From Nitrosomonas marina (lineage in GTDB: Bacteria; Pseudomonadota; Gammaproteobacteria; Burkholderiales; Nitrosomonadaceae), in NCBI RefSeq assembly GCF_900111605.1, contig NZ_FOIA01000002.1:1-64000 (forward strand): a stretch of DNA of 64,000 bases. The letters run 5' to 3'. Under the pieces are notes generated by a model that was given only the letters and a program-made list of their open reading frames with translations, was not told the DNA's origin and did not search any database. Positions 16,991-26,617 of this stretch are shown in pieces. How positions within the stretch are numbered: position 1 is the stretch's first letter; each line of letters begins with the position of its first letter. The translations under genes were made by a program, and so were the position numbers.

Positions 16991-18868
16991 TCAGTGCAGT
17001 TCCCGGTAAATTTTCTCCGCAAGCTTGCGGCTGATTCCTTCAGTCTGCGCCAGCTCTTCAATGCTGGCCGTCTGCACACCTTTTAAGCCGCCAAAACGTC
17101 CCAGCAGGCACTGACGTCGTTTGGCGCCGATCCCGCTGATACTTTCAAGGCTCGAGGTCATGCGTGATTTACCACGCCGTCCACGATGCCCCTGAATTGC
17201 AAAACGATGCGCTTCATTCCGAATCTGTTGAATCAGATGCAAAGCGGCATGGTTATTAGGCAATTGTAGCGGCTTTTGTCGCTCGGGAAAAATCAATTGC
17301 TCAAGGCCCGGCTTTCGACCCTCACCTTTAGCAACACCCATCAGATTGGCATCGCCGATACCGAGTTCATCGAGCGCTTTTTTTGCTGCATTCACCTGCC
17401 CCTTGCCGCCATCGATCATGATCAGATCAGGCATGCGTCCCTCGCCTTGAACAATCTTCTGATAACGCCTGCTTAATGCGTCGCGTATCGCGGCATAATC
17501 ATCGCCCGGTGTAACATTTTTGATATTAAAACGCCGGTATTCATGGTTGCGCATGGCAAATTGATCATACACCACGCAGGATGCCACCGTCGCTTCACCC
17601 ATGGTGTGGCTGATGTCAAAACACTCGATACGATTCAGCCCGTCCAGATTCAAAGCCTGCTGCAGTGCGACAAGCCGCTCTTCCTGGCTGGCTTTGCGGT
17701 TCATCATTTGATTGAGTGAAAGCTGTGCATTTTCCGACGCCATTTTCAACCATATTCGCCGCTCACCGATCGGGTTCTGATTAATGGTCACTTTATGGCC
17801 TGCCTGCTCGCTCAGCAAATTCTCCAGTAATTCCCGATGGATTTTGCGGTCAACAATAATCAGGCTCGGCACACTGCGATTGATGTAATGTTGCGCCAGA
17901 AAGGCCTCGATCACCGAAGACAGCTGATAGCCGTCGGCGTTCTGCGGAAAAAAACTTTTGTCGCCGAGATGGCGGCCACCCCTGACCATGGCCAGCGTCA
18001 CGCATACCCTGTCGCTGCTTTCCGCGTCACCTGCACAGGCCACAATATCCGCGTCCATCGCCTTGCCGCTGTCTACAAACTGCTTTTCCCGGATTTTTCG
18101 CAGCGCCTGCATCTGGTCGCGCAAAACGGCCGCCTGTTCGTAATCCATCCTGTCCGAGGCTTGCTGCATTTTGCCGGCAATACCGTCAATCACTTCGGAT
18201 TGCTTGCCCTGCAGAAACAACGCGGCACCGTCCACATCCTCGCGGTATTCGGCCGGTGAAATTTTTCCAACACACGGCCCACTGCAGCGTTTTATCTGGT
18301 ACAGCAGGCAGGGACGCGTACGATTATTGAATACACTGTCTTCACAGGTACGCAGGCGAAAAACTTTCTGCAACAACTGAATGCTCTCGCGCACGACACC
18401 GGCATTAGGAAACGGGCCGAAATACTGATGCGATTTATCCAGCAACCCGCGATAAAACCCCAGCCGAGGAAATTCATGTCCACTCAGAATGATATATGGA
18501 TATGATTTGTCGTCCCTGAACAGGATATTGAAGCGCGGCTTGAGGCTTTTGATTAAATTGTTTTCCAGCAGCAGCGCTTCGGCTTCCGAGCGGGTCACCG
18601 TCGTTTCAATGCCGGTGATCTGAGACACCATCAACTGCGTCCGTGGCGCCAGCCCCGTTTTCTGAAAATAGGAAGAGACACGTTTTTTTAAATCCACGGC
18701 CTTACCGACATAGATTACTTCGCCATCGGCATTGAGCATTCTATACACACCGGGCTGTGCGGGTAAATTCAGGCAATAGCCTTTCGCGTCGAATTTTACC
18801 TGCGCTCTGCTACTGGTTTCCGCCTGTTTCAACACTGCTCCCGATCTACGCCATGAAAACAATGCCAT
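16991..18868 (-). CDS. uvrC: Excinuclease ABC subunit C
   Basis: 625 residues, close to the usual UvrC length. The domains are in the expected order: GIY-YIG nuclease (about 37-115, with GVYRML and YVGKA), a cysteine-bearing linker, a UVR motif (about 215-250), the RNase-H-like C-terminal nuclease (ECFDISHTMGE and later IDGGKGQ) and tandem helix-hairpin-helix at the end. It makes both incisions in nucleotide excision repair together with UvrA and UvrB. It lies upstream of pgsA on the same strand. Confidence 0.96.
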   Translation of the reverse strand: MALFSWRRSGAVLKQAETSSRAQVKFDAKGYCLNLPAQPGVYRMLNADGEVIYVGKAVDLKKRVSSYFQKTGLAPRTQLMVSQITGIETTVTRSEAEALLLENNLIKSLKPRFNILFRDDKSYPYIILSGHEFPRLGFYRGLLDKSHQYFGPFPNAGVVRESIQLLQKVFRLRTCEDSVFNNRTRPCLLYQIKRCSGPCVGKISPAEYREDVDGAALFLQGKQSEVIDGIAGKMQQASDRMDYEQAAVLRDQMQALRKIREKQFVDSGKAMDADIVACAGDAESSDRVCVTLAMVRGGRHLGDKSFFPQNADGYQLSSVIEAFLAQHYINRSVPSLIIVDRKIHRELLENLLSEQAGHKVTINQNPIGERRIWLKMASENAQLSLNQMMNRKASQEERLVALQQALNLDGLNRIECFDISHTMGEATVASCVVYDQFAMRNHEYRRFNIKNVTPGDDYAAIRDALSRRYQKIVQGEGRMPDLIMIDGGKGQVNAAKKALDELGIGDANLMGVAKGEGRKPGLEQLIFPERQKPLQLPNNHAALHLIQQIRNEAHRFAIQGHRGRRGKSRMTSSLESISGIGAKRRQCLLGRFGGLKGVQTASIEELAQTEGISRKLAEKIYRELH

Positions 18869-18938
18869 AGCTGCATATAACTATTGATCAAATGTGTCAC
18901 CGGTCTTCGATCAGCTTTTTCTTACAGAACGGCCGATA

Positions 18939-19127
18939 TCAGTCTTTCTTGGCCAGCAGCGCACCACCAATTGCCCAGTTGTCATGCGGCACTTCTTCAA
19001 ACGTAATATACGTGTAGGATTTCGATTTATTGGCAACGCGCGAGAGGGTATCGGTAATCTCCTCGGCAATCTGCGCTTTCTGATCCTGGCTCAGCGTGCC
19101 TGCAACACGTAAATGAACATATGGCAT
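18939..19127 (-). CDS. 4-oxalocrotonate-tautomerase-family enzyme
   Basis: 62 residues beginning Met-Pro, so that Pro1 after methionine removal is the catalytic base of the tautomerase superfamily. The length and the VRVAGTL-like N-terminal strand fit the short 4-OT type subunit that assembles into hexamers. The natural substrate is unknown. A good ribosome-binding site (AGGAG on the minus strand, near 19135) precedes ATG 19127. It lies between the uracil-DNA glycosylase and uvrC genes, all on the minus strand. Confidence 0.85.
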   Translation of the reverse strand: MPYVHLRVAGTLSQDQKAQIAEEITDTLSRVANKSKSYTYITFEEVPHDNWAIGGALLAKKD

Positions 19128-19180
19128 TTTCTTCTCCTGATTTTATGGTTATTGTTTTGTACTTTGATGTTCCTGATCGC

Positions 19181-19867
19181 TTATTTTATTGACAGATCAG
19201 CTGAAATAACGGCAAATACCTGTTCGAACATTTCAGCTGTCAGACGCTTTGTCTGGGTATTGTAGCGGCTGCAATGATAACTGTCATAGAGTTTGATTGT
19301 TTTCGTTTCTGCGCATGGCAGTCTGTGTGCGGCCCCATGGGAAAACGGATAATCTTTCTGGCGCAGGTCCAGACACTGTAATACGGATCGGTGCGCGATC
19401 GCGCCCAGCGCCAGCACGACTCGTCCGCCTTGGTTGCTGAATGCGTCCAGCTCAATTTTGAGATAATGTCCGCATTGCCGAATTTCGTCCGGATTAGGCT
19501 TGTTTTGCGGTGGCAGGCATTTAACCGCGTTTGTGATCCGGCAATTGATCAATTGCAAATCGTCCTGCAGTGAAATTGATTCACTCCGGCTGGCCAGCCC
19601 GAATTTATACAATGTCTGGTACAGCAGAATGCCTGCATAGTCACCGGTAAAAGGCCGTCCTGTACGGTTGGCACCATGCATGCCGGGCGCCAGCCCGACT
19701 ATCAGTAACTGTGCCCGGGCATCACCAAATGCGCTGACCGGGCGCGCGTGATATTCGGGGTGGCGTTCCTTTACCGTTTCAAGAAATGTTGCTAGCCTTG
19801 CGCATTGTCTGCAATCGGCGGGCTCAAAAGGATATCCCGCTTTTGTAGTAGAATGTATAGTCATCAC
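19181..19867 (-). CDS. Uracil-DNA glycosylase, family 5 (UdgB-like)
   Basis: 228 residues. The motif-1 segment GLAPGMHGANRTGRPFTGD is diagnostic of family-5 uracil-DNA glycosylases, and the N-terminal CRQCARL cysteines fit the iron-sulfur cluster of families 4 and 5. A late SYHCSRYNTQT segment corresponds to the leucine-loop motif; its usual HPS is HCS here. It removes uracil and perhaps other damaged bases from DNA. ATG 19864 is an equal alternative start. Confidence 0.85.
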   Translation of the reverse strand: MMTIHSTTKAGYPFEPADCRQCARLATFLETVKERHPEYHARPVSAFGDARAQLLIVGLAPGMHGANRTGRPFTGDYAGILLYQTLYKFGLASRSESISLQDDLQLINCRITNAVKCLPPQNKPNPDEIRQCGHYLKIELDAFSNQGGRVVLALGAIAHRSVLQCLDLRQKDYPFSHGAAHRLPCAETKTIKLYDSYHCSRYNTQTKRLTAEMFEQVFAVISADLSIK

Positions 19868-19985
19868 ATTAAAAACAACGATGAATTATTAACAGCATCA
19901 GTACCCTGATTTTCCTAAATGCATATCGCTATTGCCGAATTTTTAAATGCATCCTGAATGCGGTGCTATGCAGGATACCCTATCG

Positions 19986-21761
19986 ATGCTCAGAAAACGG
20001 CTTGTAATTAATCTATTCGCGCTTTGCTTCAGCATGCTTGCAGTCTCCAGCAACCCGATTTTAGCGGAAACGGCGTTGATACCCAACATTACCGGTCCAG
20101 CCGAGTTTGCACGGATTTCCGCGCCCGACGATGTGCAGAAGTTTCTCAAGGAACACATCAAACTTCCTGAAGAGCCTTTCGCCAATAATATGGCGCAACG
20201 CACCTTTCTTCGTCGCACCAAACATGAAATCATAGAACTGCTCTCGACACAGGGATATTTTTCGCCCACCGTCACTTTTGACAAGCGGATCTCAAATAAG
20301 GTCGAAATTCCTGTGATTGTTATCGACCCGGGTCCAATGGCAAATATCCGGTCTGTCGAGATTGAATTCCAGGGCAGCATCGCTGATGATGAAACGCAGC
20401 AGGACGAAATAAAAAAATGGCGAAAAGCCTGGCCGCTTAAAGTGGGCAAACCCTTTCTCTCAGCGGATTGGGAAGAAGCCAAGGCGGTATTGCTATCACA
20501 AGTTTCCTACAAAAAATTCGCCGCCGCCAGAATTGTGAAAAGCGAAGCAGTTGTGGACAAAGAGAACGCACAGGTGGCGCTGTATATCGTTATCGATTCC
20601 GGCCCGGTTTTTTACTTTGGCGAATTGGAGATCGACGGACTGGAGCGTTACGATCCGGAGATGATTGAAAATCACCGGCCATTTCGTACAGGGGAACCCT
20701 ATAGCAAAGAACTGATGCACAGATTCCAGATTGCCCTGCAAAATATCCCGCACTTTGGCAACGTCTCGGTCAACATTGATCCAGATGTATCGAAACATAA
20801 CGCCAGCCCGATTTACGTCACTGTGACCGAAACAAAATCCCAGCGTATCGCTGTAGGCGGTGGTTACAGCTCGAACAATGGCGCCCGTGCTGAAGTCAAT
20901 TACAGTAACCACAATTTCCTTGACCGTGCATGGAATTTCAGTACATTGTTACGATTGGAGCAGAAGCGCCAGACATTTTTTTCCGGTGTAAACACACTGC
21001 CCAATGAAAACAACATTTATTATGCTCTGGGTGCCACCGTGCAAAGAACCGATATCGAGGACCTGGTAACTGTCAGGCAGCGTGTAGATGCCGCTCGCAT
21101 TTACCAGACATACAATACGCAGTGGCAATACTCACTGAACTGGCAAAGAGAGGAAAAACGTCCCGACGGCGCGATCAACCAGACTGTTGAAGCGTTAGCG
21201 TTCGATTGGCGCTACCGCTATCACATCGTGGATGATCCCGTCAATATCCGCCGAGGCAACGTTTCCGAACTTAGAATAGGCGGCGGTCTCGATTCTGTCT
21301 TTTCCGATCAGGATTTTCTGCGACTGTATGGGCGGCAGCAAAACTGGTGGCCGGTAGGTAAACGGGATGTGTTTTATTTGCGCGGCGAAGCGGGGTATAC
21401 CCTGGCTTCATCACGCTTTGGCATTCCGCAGGAATATCTGTTTCGCGCTGGTGGTATTCAGTCGGTCAGGGGTTATGATTTTCTGAGCATCGGGGTGCGT
21501 GAAGGAAATGCCATTGTCGGCGGCCGTGTTCTGGCGACCGGCACCGCTGAATACACTCACTGGTTTATGCGCAACTGGGGAGCGGCTGCTTTTGTCGATG
21601 CCGGCAGCGCGGCTGATACGATTGAAGACATGGATTTATTTCTCGGTTACGGCGCCGGCGTGCGCTGGCGCAGCCCGGCGGGGCCGCTCGCGCTCGATCT
21701 GGCCAGAGGCCACAAAACCGGCACGTTCCGGGTTCATTTCTCAATGGTTGTCAATTTCTGA
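19986..21761 (+). CDS. tamA: Translocation and assembly module outer-membrane subunit TamA
   Basis: 591 residues from ATG 19986; an ATG at 19947 would add 13 residues before the signal peptide. It has a signal peptide ending near ILAETA, N-terminal POTRA-like repeats (about 40-270), and an Omp85 beta-barrel with the VRGY-type loop motif (QSVRGYDF, about 488) and a C-terminal aromatic strand (VVNF). With TamB it helps insert outer-membrane proteins and move lipids. The stop codon overlaps the tamB start by one base, so the two are translationally coupled. Confidence 0.93.
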   Translation: MLRKRLVINLFALCFSMLAVSSNPILAETALIPNITGPAEFARISAPDDVQKFLKEHIKLPEEPFANNMAQRTFLRRTKHEIIELLSTQGYFSPTVTFDKRISNKVEIPVIVIDPGPMANIRSVEIEFQGSIADDETQQDEIKKWRKAWPLKVGKPFLSADWEEAKAVLLSQVSYKKFAAARIVKSEAVVDKENAQVALYIVIDSGPVFYFGELEIDGLERYDPEMIENHRPFRTGEPYSKELMHRFQIALQNIPHFGNVSVNIDPDVSKHNASPIYVTVTETKSQRIAVGGGYSSNNGARAEVNYSNHNFLDRAWNFSTLLRLEQKRQTFFSGVNTLPNENNIYYALGATVQRTDIEDLVTVRQRVDAARIYQTYNTQWQYSLNWQREEKRPDGAINQTVEALAFDWRYRYHIVDDPVNIRRGNVSELRIGGGLDSVFSDQDFLRLYGRQQNWWPVGKRDVFYLRGEAGYTLASSRFGIPQEYLFRAGGIQSVRGYDFLSIGVREGNAIVGGRVLATGTAEYTHWFMRNWGAAAFVDAGSAADTIEDMDLFLGYGAGVRWRSPAGPLALDLARGHKTGTFRVHFSMVVNF

Positions 21762-24700
21762 TGAAACATCATAGCAATCACTCAGCGCAACCCGGCCTCA
21801 AAGGCATCTGCGGCGGTTTGCGTCTTAATTTGCTGGTCATTGTGCTATTCGGCATGCTGGCTGCGCTGGCTGGCTCCGGTTACTGGATATTAAACACCGC
21901 CAGCGGGTTTCAATGGCTGCTGTCAACTGCCTCGCGCATGAGTAGCGGCGCGCTGGAAATCGAGGATATTGGCGGTACTTTCAGCGATATGCAGATTGGC
22001 AGGCTGCAATACCACGATGAGACTCTAAAACTCGCCATGCATCAGTTCAAACTCGACTGGTCGCCGGGCCGGTTGGTTAACGGCGAACTGTTCGTGCGCG
22101 CCATCGGCGCTCAACGAATTGATGTGCATACCGCACCGTCTTCGGAAGAAGATACGGAAGCAGCGACATTGCCCGGTGATTTGTCATCACCAATTGATAT
22201 CTCGATACAGGTTATTTCAGTAGACGAGATACACCTGTATTCACACGATGACGTTTTAACTGATCAGCAACGGCAACCCGACCTTTCAATAACCGGTCTG
22301 TCCCTGCAGCTGGATAGTAATGCTCAGCGACATCGATTGACTCATTTATCGCTTAATAATTCAGAATTTGGCGCACTCAACGCATCCGGTCACATATTGA
22401 CGACGTATCCGTTTAATCTGAAATCGAGTATTCGACTCGACAATGCAGCAAACCGGGGTGTTACACACGCCGCCCTGTCCGGTTCGCTGGAACTGCTGGA
22501 TATAAAACTCGTTCACCAGAAGGCGCCGACGCGAGGAGCTGCCGTTATTCGGCTAGAGCCGTTCGCTCAAAGCGCTACCGCCATGCTGAAATCATTGCAT
22601 GTCTCTGTCACCGGATTCAATCCTGCCGATTTTCTCTCTGACGAATCCGGGACTCCTGGAGCAAATCTGGCGCTACAGGCAGTTATAAAACAAAACGGCA
22701 GCGACCGGCTCGTCGGTCGCATGGCATTACAGAACAGTGCAACTGCCCCACTGGATGAAAACGGTCTGCCGCTCAATGGTCTTTCTGCGGCGGTATTGCT
22801 TACCGAAGACACATTCAAGCTGGGCAACCTGCAAATACTGCTTACTGGCCAGGGCCAGATTACGGGTAACATGGAATGGCATATCAATCGATCGACTGGC
22901 CAGGCCAAACTGAATATCAGCAATCTGAATCCTGCCGCAATCGATACACAGCTGCAACCAGCCACAATCGGCGGCACAGTCCAGTTTATGGGCGATACGG
23001 ATTCACAGCGTGTCGCCATCAGTTTAAACGACGATCAGCGTTTGAACCTGAATGCATCCGTCGTGCGCGCCGCCAACCGAATTGTGCTGGAGCAACTTGA
23101 TCTGCGTCACGGTCAATCCCGTCTGATCGGTAATGGCGAATTGAAGCTCGGTAATGGCGATACCGACAATGACGCACAGGAATTCCAATTTACCGGCCAG
23201 CTCAGCCAGTTCAATATTGCCGATTTTGTACAGGGTGTCGAATCCAATCTTAATACCCAACTTGATATCACGGGCAGTCTGTCCCCCGAATTGTCAGCCG
23301 TACTCGATTATCAATTTGAAAAAAGTCATTTGAATCATCAACCAGTTACCGGCACCGGAAAGATTGCATTTGAAGCACCGTTTTTGCTCGACAGCAAAAC
23401 CGATTTTCGAATCGGCTCAAACCAGGTCGGCATGCATGGAAAATTCGGCAGGCCCGGCGACGCGCTGGCACTGCGAATTACCGCGCCCGCGCTTGCACAG
23501 GTTGGATTCGGACTGTCGGGCTCTCTCGAAGCAAGGGTTGATCTGAAAGGCACGGTGGATTCGCCTGCGTTTGATTTCAATCTAGACAGCCAGGCGCTTG
23601 CGTTGTCCGAAGATTTTGCAATCGGCAGCCTTAATGCCGAAGGCTACCTTCATCCAGAAACGCTTTCACTTACGCTCAAAGCCGATGAATTGCAAACGGA
23701 TGGCGAAACGCAACTCAGGCAGCTCGATCTAAAAATCGCCGGAAAAGAATCGGCGCATACCTTGCAGACCCGTTTACGCGTCAACGATGAAACCACAGTT
23801 GTTTTACACGCCGATGGCGGCCTGACCGGACTTGACAAGCCGAATACGCCACCAGTCTGGCAGGGCCGGTTAACCGAGTTGTCCGTCACCGGGCAGATAC
23901 CTGTCGCGCTGCAGTCGCCAGCCCCACTTACACTTAGCAGCGAACGCGTTGACTTTCGCAATGCACGCATGAACATAGCAGGTGGTCAGGCCAGCATCAA
24001 CCGGATTTTATGGTCGCCACAACAGTGGCAAAGCGATGGTTATTTTTCCGGTGTAAAAATACATCCCGACAGCGATGTGATTCCCGGCGAGGATTTACTC
24101 CATCTGGGCGGCAAGTGGCATATTGAGGCGCCGGCTGCGCTGTCCCGACTTACTGGCGACATTGAAATCACACGGGAAAAAGGCGACTGGTATCTGCCCG
24201 GAGAATTGCCGCAGGCCGTCGAACTGCGAACTTTGGCAATGAAGGCCAGTGCACGCAACGGTGCACTGACCGCTCATTTTGATTTAAGCAGTGCGTTGAT
24301 CGGCAATATCAATGCGCGGCTGGAGTTGCCAGCGCTGCAGGCCGAAAATGGAGAGTTGCTGCCGCCCGATACCCAGCTGAATGGCGAGTTAAATCTGACA
24401 GTGCCCAATCTGTCCTGGCTGGATCAATTGACCGACACCGCACTTCAGGCTGGCGGCGCGATCAAACTCCAGGCCAGCATTGCTGGCACGTTCGACAAAC
24501 CAATACTACAGGGCGATATCCGCGGCGAACAGCTGATGATCGCATTACTTGATCTCGGTCTGAATTTACATCAGGGTGAACTCAAGGCACGTTTTGACGA
24601 ATCTGTGCTGCACATTGATCAATTGAGTTTCGTATCGCCCTATCAGTCACCGCCCAAGGACCGCTTACTAAAAAAACTGAAACTGGAAAACAAGCCTGGT

Positions 24701-25768
24701 TCAGTAACCGTCAATGGTTCATTGGGTTTCATCGACAATACCCACGACCTGACTGTCACACTCGATCATCTTTACCTTATAAATCCGCCGCATTACTGGA
24801 TTGCTGTTTCTGGCCAAAATACTGCTCAGTTCATCGATGACGTACTGGATTTCAAAGGCGAAATTACTGCTGATGCCGGCCTGCTGACACAACCACCTGC
24901 GTCACGGCCGCAACTGGCTGATGATATTGTCGTAGTCGAAGCTAGCGAAGTTGAACAAAATGAATCCGAAACCGAAGAACAAGAAACAATCGTCAATCTG
25001 CATGTTACGCTCGATCTCGGTAAGCAGTTTTTTTTGCGCGTCGCCGGACTCGAAGGTCGTCTCGACGGTAATCTGCAATTACACAATGACGAGAATGACA
25101 CGCTCAGTGCCGTCGGATCGATCGCCACTCGATCAGCTACCTATACCGCCTACGGCCAGGATCTCACCGTCACGCGCGGTATTGTGAATTTTCATGGCCC
25201 TTTAGACGATCCCGGCCTGAATATTCTGGCGGTTCGCAAGGGCCTGGAAGTCGAGGCCGGTGTCGAAGTCGCTGGCTCGGTACGGCATCCAAAAATCAAA
25301 CTGGTTTCGACCCCGCATGTACCCGACACTGAGAAACTTTCCTGGATCGTGCTGGGCCGTGCGCCCGATGTCAGTGGCCTGGACACCTCCCTGCTTATTA
25401 CCGCTGCCAGCGCAATCCTCGGCGGTGGATCGAACGGTATCACCAGCAAGCTTAGCGACATGTTCGGCGTCGATGAAATCTCTTTCAGACAAGGCAGTAC
25501 AACAGGCAGTACCCAGGCCGGTGCGTCCAGTACCAATAACCTGTTTTCCAACCCGACCAGTCTTGCCAACACTACCCTGGGTGGCCAGATCGGCACCGTT
25601 GGCAAACGCCTCTCTTCGCGTGCATACTTAAGCTACGAGCGCGGTATCACCGCTACCACCACGGGTATCACCAAGCTCACTTACAGCCTGACGCCAAAAA
25701 TCACCGTCGTCACGCAGGCCGGCGAAGACAGTGCTGTCGATTTGTTTTATACGTTCCGGTTTGATTAA
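21761..25768 (+). CDS. tamB: Translocation and assembly module inner-membrane subunit TamB
   Basis: 1335 residues. An N-terminal membrane anchor (about 20-45) is followed by a very long periplasmic region built of beta-strand repeats, and a C-terminal TamB (DUF490) domain of about 350 residues ending in YTFRFD. TamB forms a hydrophobic groove across the periplasm and is linked to lipid transport to the outer membrane. It is immediately downstream of tamA with a one-base overlap. Length is in the normal range (about 1260-1400). Confidence 0.94.
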   Translation: MKHHSNHSAQPGLKGICGGLRLNLLVIVLFGMLAALAGSGYWILNTASGFQWLLSTASRMSSGALEIEDIGGTFSDMQIGRLQYHDETLKLAMHQFKLDWSPGRLVNGELFVRAIGAQRIDVHTAPSSEEDTEAATLPGDLSSPIDISIQVISVDEIHLYSHDDVLTDQQRQPDLSITGLSLQLDSNAQRHRLTHLSLNNSEFGALNASGHILTTYPFNLKSSIRLDNAANRGVTHAALSGSLELLDIKLVHQKAPTRGAAVIRLEPFAQSATAMLKSLHVSVTGFNPADFLSDESGTPGANLALQAVIKQNGSDRLVGRMALQNSATAPLDENGLPLNGLSAAVLLTEDTFKLGNLQILLTGQGQITGNMEWHINRSTGQAKLNISNLNPAAIDTQLQPATIGGTVQFMGDTDSQRVAISLNDDQRLNLNASVVRAANRIVLEQLDLRHGQSRLIGNGELKLGNGDTDNDAQEFQFTGQLSQFNIADFVQGVESNLNTQLDITGSLSPELSAVLDYQFEKSHLNHQPVTGTGKIAFEAPFLLDSKTDFRIGSNQVGMHGKFGRPGDALALRITAPALAQVGFGLSGSLEARVDLKGTVDSPAFDFNLDSQALALSEDFAIGSLNAEGYLHPETLSLTLKADELQTDGETQLRQLDLKIAGKESAHTLQTRLRVNDETTVVLHADGGLTGLDKPNTPPVWQGRLTELSVTGQIPVALQSPAPLTLSSERVDFRNARMNIAGGQASINRILWSPQQWQSDGYFSGVKIHPDSDVIPGEDLLHLGGKWHIEAPAALSRLTGDIEITREKGDWYLPGELPQAVELRTLAMKASARNGALTAHFDLSSALIGNINARLELPALQAENGELLPPDTQLNGELNLTVPNLSWLDQLTDTALQAGGAIKLQASIAGTFDKPILQGDIRGEQLMIALLDLGLNLHQGELKARFDESVLHIDQLSFVSPYQSPPKDRLLKKLKLENKPGSVTVNGSLGFIDNTHDLTVTLDHLYLINPPHYWIAVSGQNTAQFIDDVLDFKGEITADAGLLTQPPASRPQLADDIVVVEASEVEQNESETEEQETIVNLHVTLDLGKQFFLRVAGLEGRLDGNLQLHNDENDTLSAVGSIATRSATYTAYGQDLTVTRGIVNFHGPLDDPGLNILAVRKGLEVEAGVEVAGSVRHPKIKLVSTPHVPDTEKLSWIVLGRAPDVSGLDTSLLITAASAILGGGSNGITSKLSDMFGVDEISFRQGSTTGSTQAGASSTNNLFSNPTSLANTTLGGQIGTVGKRLSSRAYLSYERGITATTTGITKLTYSLTPKITVVTQAGEDSAVDLFYTFRFD

Positions 25769-25856
25769 TATAGAATGCCCATCAGCAAAGCGCATTGCGC
25801 CATTGATCCTGTCTCTTCTTTTATGAGTGTTATACAGACAAATTGCCTGTTCGTAT

Positions 25857-26441
25857 CTACAAATATTTTTTTATCATTTCATCAGCCATCGCTGTCATAT
25901 TCACAGGACATTTCCCTTTGGCGACCTGGGCGATGGCGGACATGCCTTCCAGCAATACAAACAATTTGTAGGCCAGTTCCTCCGACTGTCTTGAGGTGAT
26001 ATCCCTGGTTAACATTGTCAGCATATCAATTTCCCATTGCTTAAACCGGATGCAGGAATCCTCGATAGCACGATCCTTGCCTGAAAATTCCCCCATGGCA
26101 TTGACTGCCAGGCAACCATGGAAATTGATGTCCTCAAACCATTGTTCGGCATCTTCAAAAATATTCAGGATTTTTTGACGGCTGGATTTGTCCTGCTGTG
26201 CCAGTATTTGGTTGAAGTAATCTGCGTAAGCTGCTCTGTAGTAGTTCAGCACCGATACGATCAATTCATTTTTCGTCGGAAAGTATTTATATAACGTTCT
26301 TTTCGAAACACTCGCTGTCTGCATGATCAAATCAACGCCTGTTGCGTAAAAACCCCGTGTTTTAAACAGATGATACGCGGTCTCCACTATTTTTCTTTTT
26401 TTGGGCGACTCTATCTCCGCCGCATCCATTGCTTCACTCAT
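25857..26441 (-). CDS. TetR-family transcriptional regulator
   Basis: 194 residues with an N-terminal helix-turn-helix (about 15-62, VSKRTLYKYFPTKNEL) and a ligand-binding C-terminal domain. It is divergent from the cytochrome P460 gene, with 176 bases between the start codons. That region holds a perfect palindrome over the P460 promoter start site, so it is likely an autoregulating repressor of P460. The effector is unknown; a hydroxylamine- or nitric-oxide-linked signal would fit the partner's chemistry, but that is inference. Confidence 0.88.
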   Translation of the reverse strand: MSEAMDAAEIESPKKRKIVETAYHLFKTRGFYATGVDLIMQTASVSKRTLYKYFPTKNELIVSVLNYYRAAYADYFNQILAQQDKSSRQKILNIFEDAEQWFEDINFHGCLAVNAMGEFSGKDRAIEDSCIRFKQWEIDMLTMLTRDITSRQSEELAYKLFVLLEGMSAIAQVAKGKCPVNMTAMADEMIKKYL

Positions 26442-26514
26442 GATGCTTTTTATACTGATAACTCATTAAAAAGCAATATTTTATAGAAAGTAAACAGAAA
26501 GGTGTTATTTATTC

Positions 26515-26543
26515 TTGACAGGATAAACAGATCGGTATACATT
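26515..26543 (+). promoter_or_regulatory. Sigma-70 type promoter of the cytochrome P460 gene
   Basis: A consensus -35 box TTGACA (26515-26520) is followed after exactly 17 bases by TACATT (26538-26543), which matches four of six bases of the -10 consensus. Transcription would start at about 26550, at the edge of the palindrome. The P460 ATG is 68 bases further on. Confidence 0.7.
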
Positions 26544-26550
26544 CTATCTG

Positions 26551-26572
26551 AAGTAAACAGAATTGTTTACTT
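26551..26572. promoter_or_regulatory. Perfect palindrome, likely TetR-type operator
   Basis: AAGTAAACA (26551-26559) and TGTTTACTT (26564-26572) are exact reverse complements with a 4-base spacer. It covers the expected start site of P460 transcription, so bound repressor would block the polymerase. A second half-site with the same nine bases is at 26488-26496, nearer to the regulator gene, and could serve its own promoter. Confidence 0.75.
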
Positions 26573-26617
26573 TAATGCTTTTTTTAACATTATGTTTAGA
26601 TTTTAAAGGAGACGATT

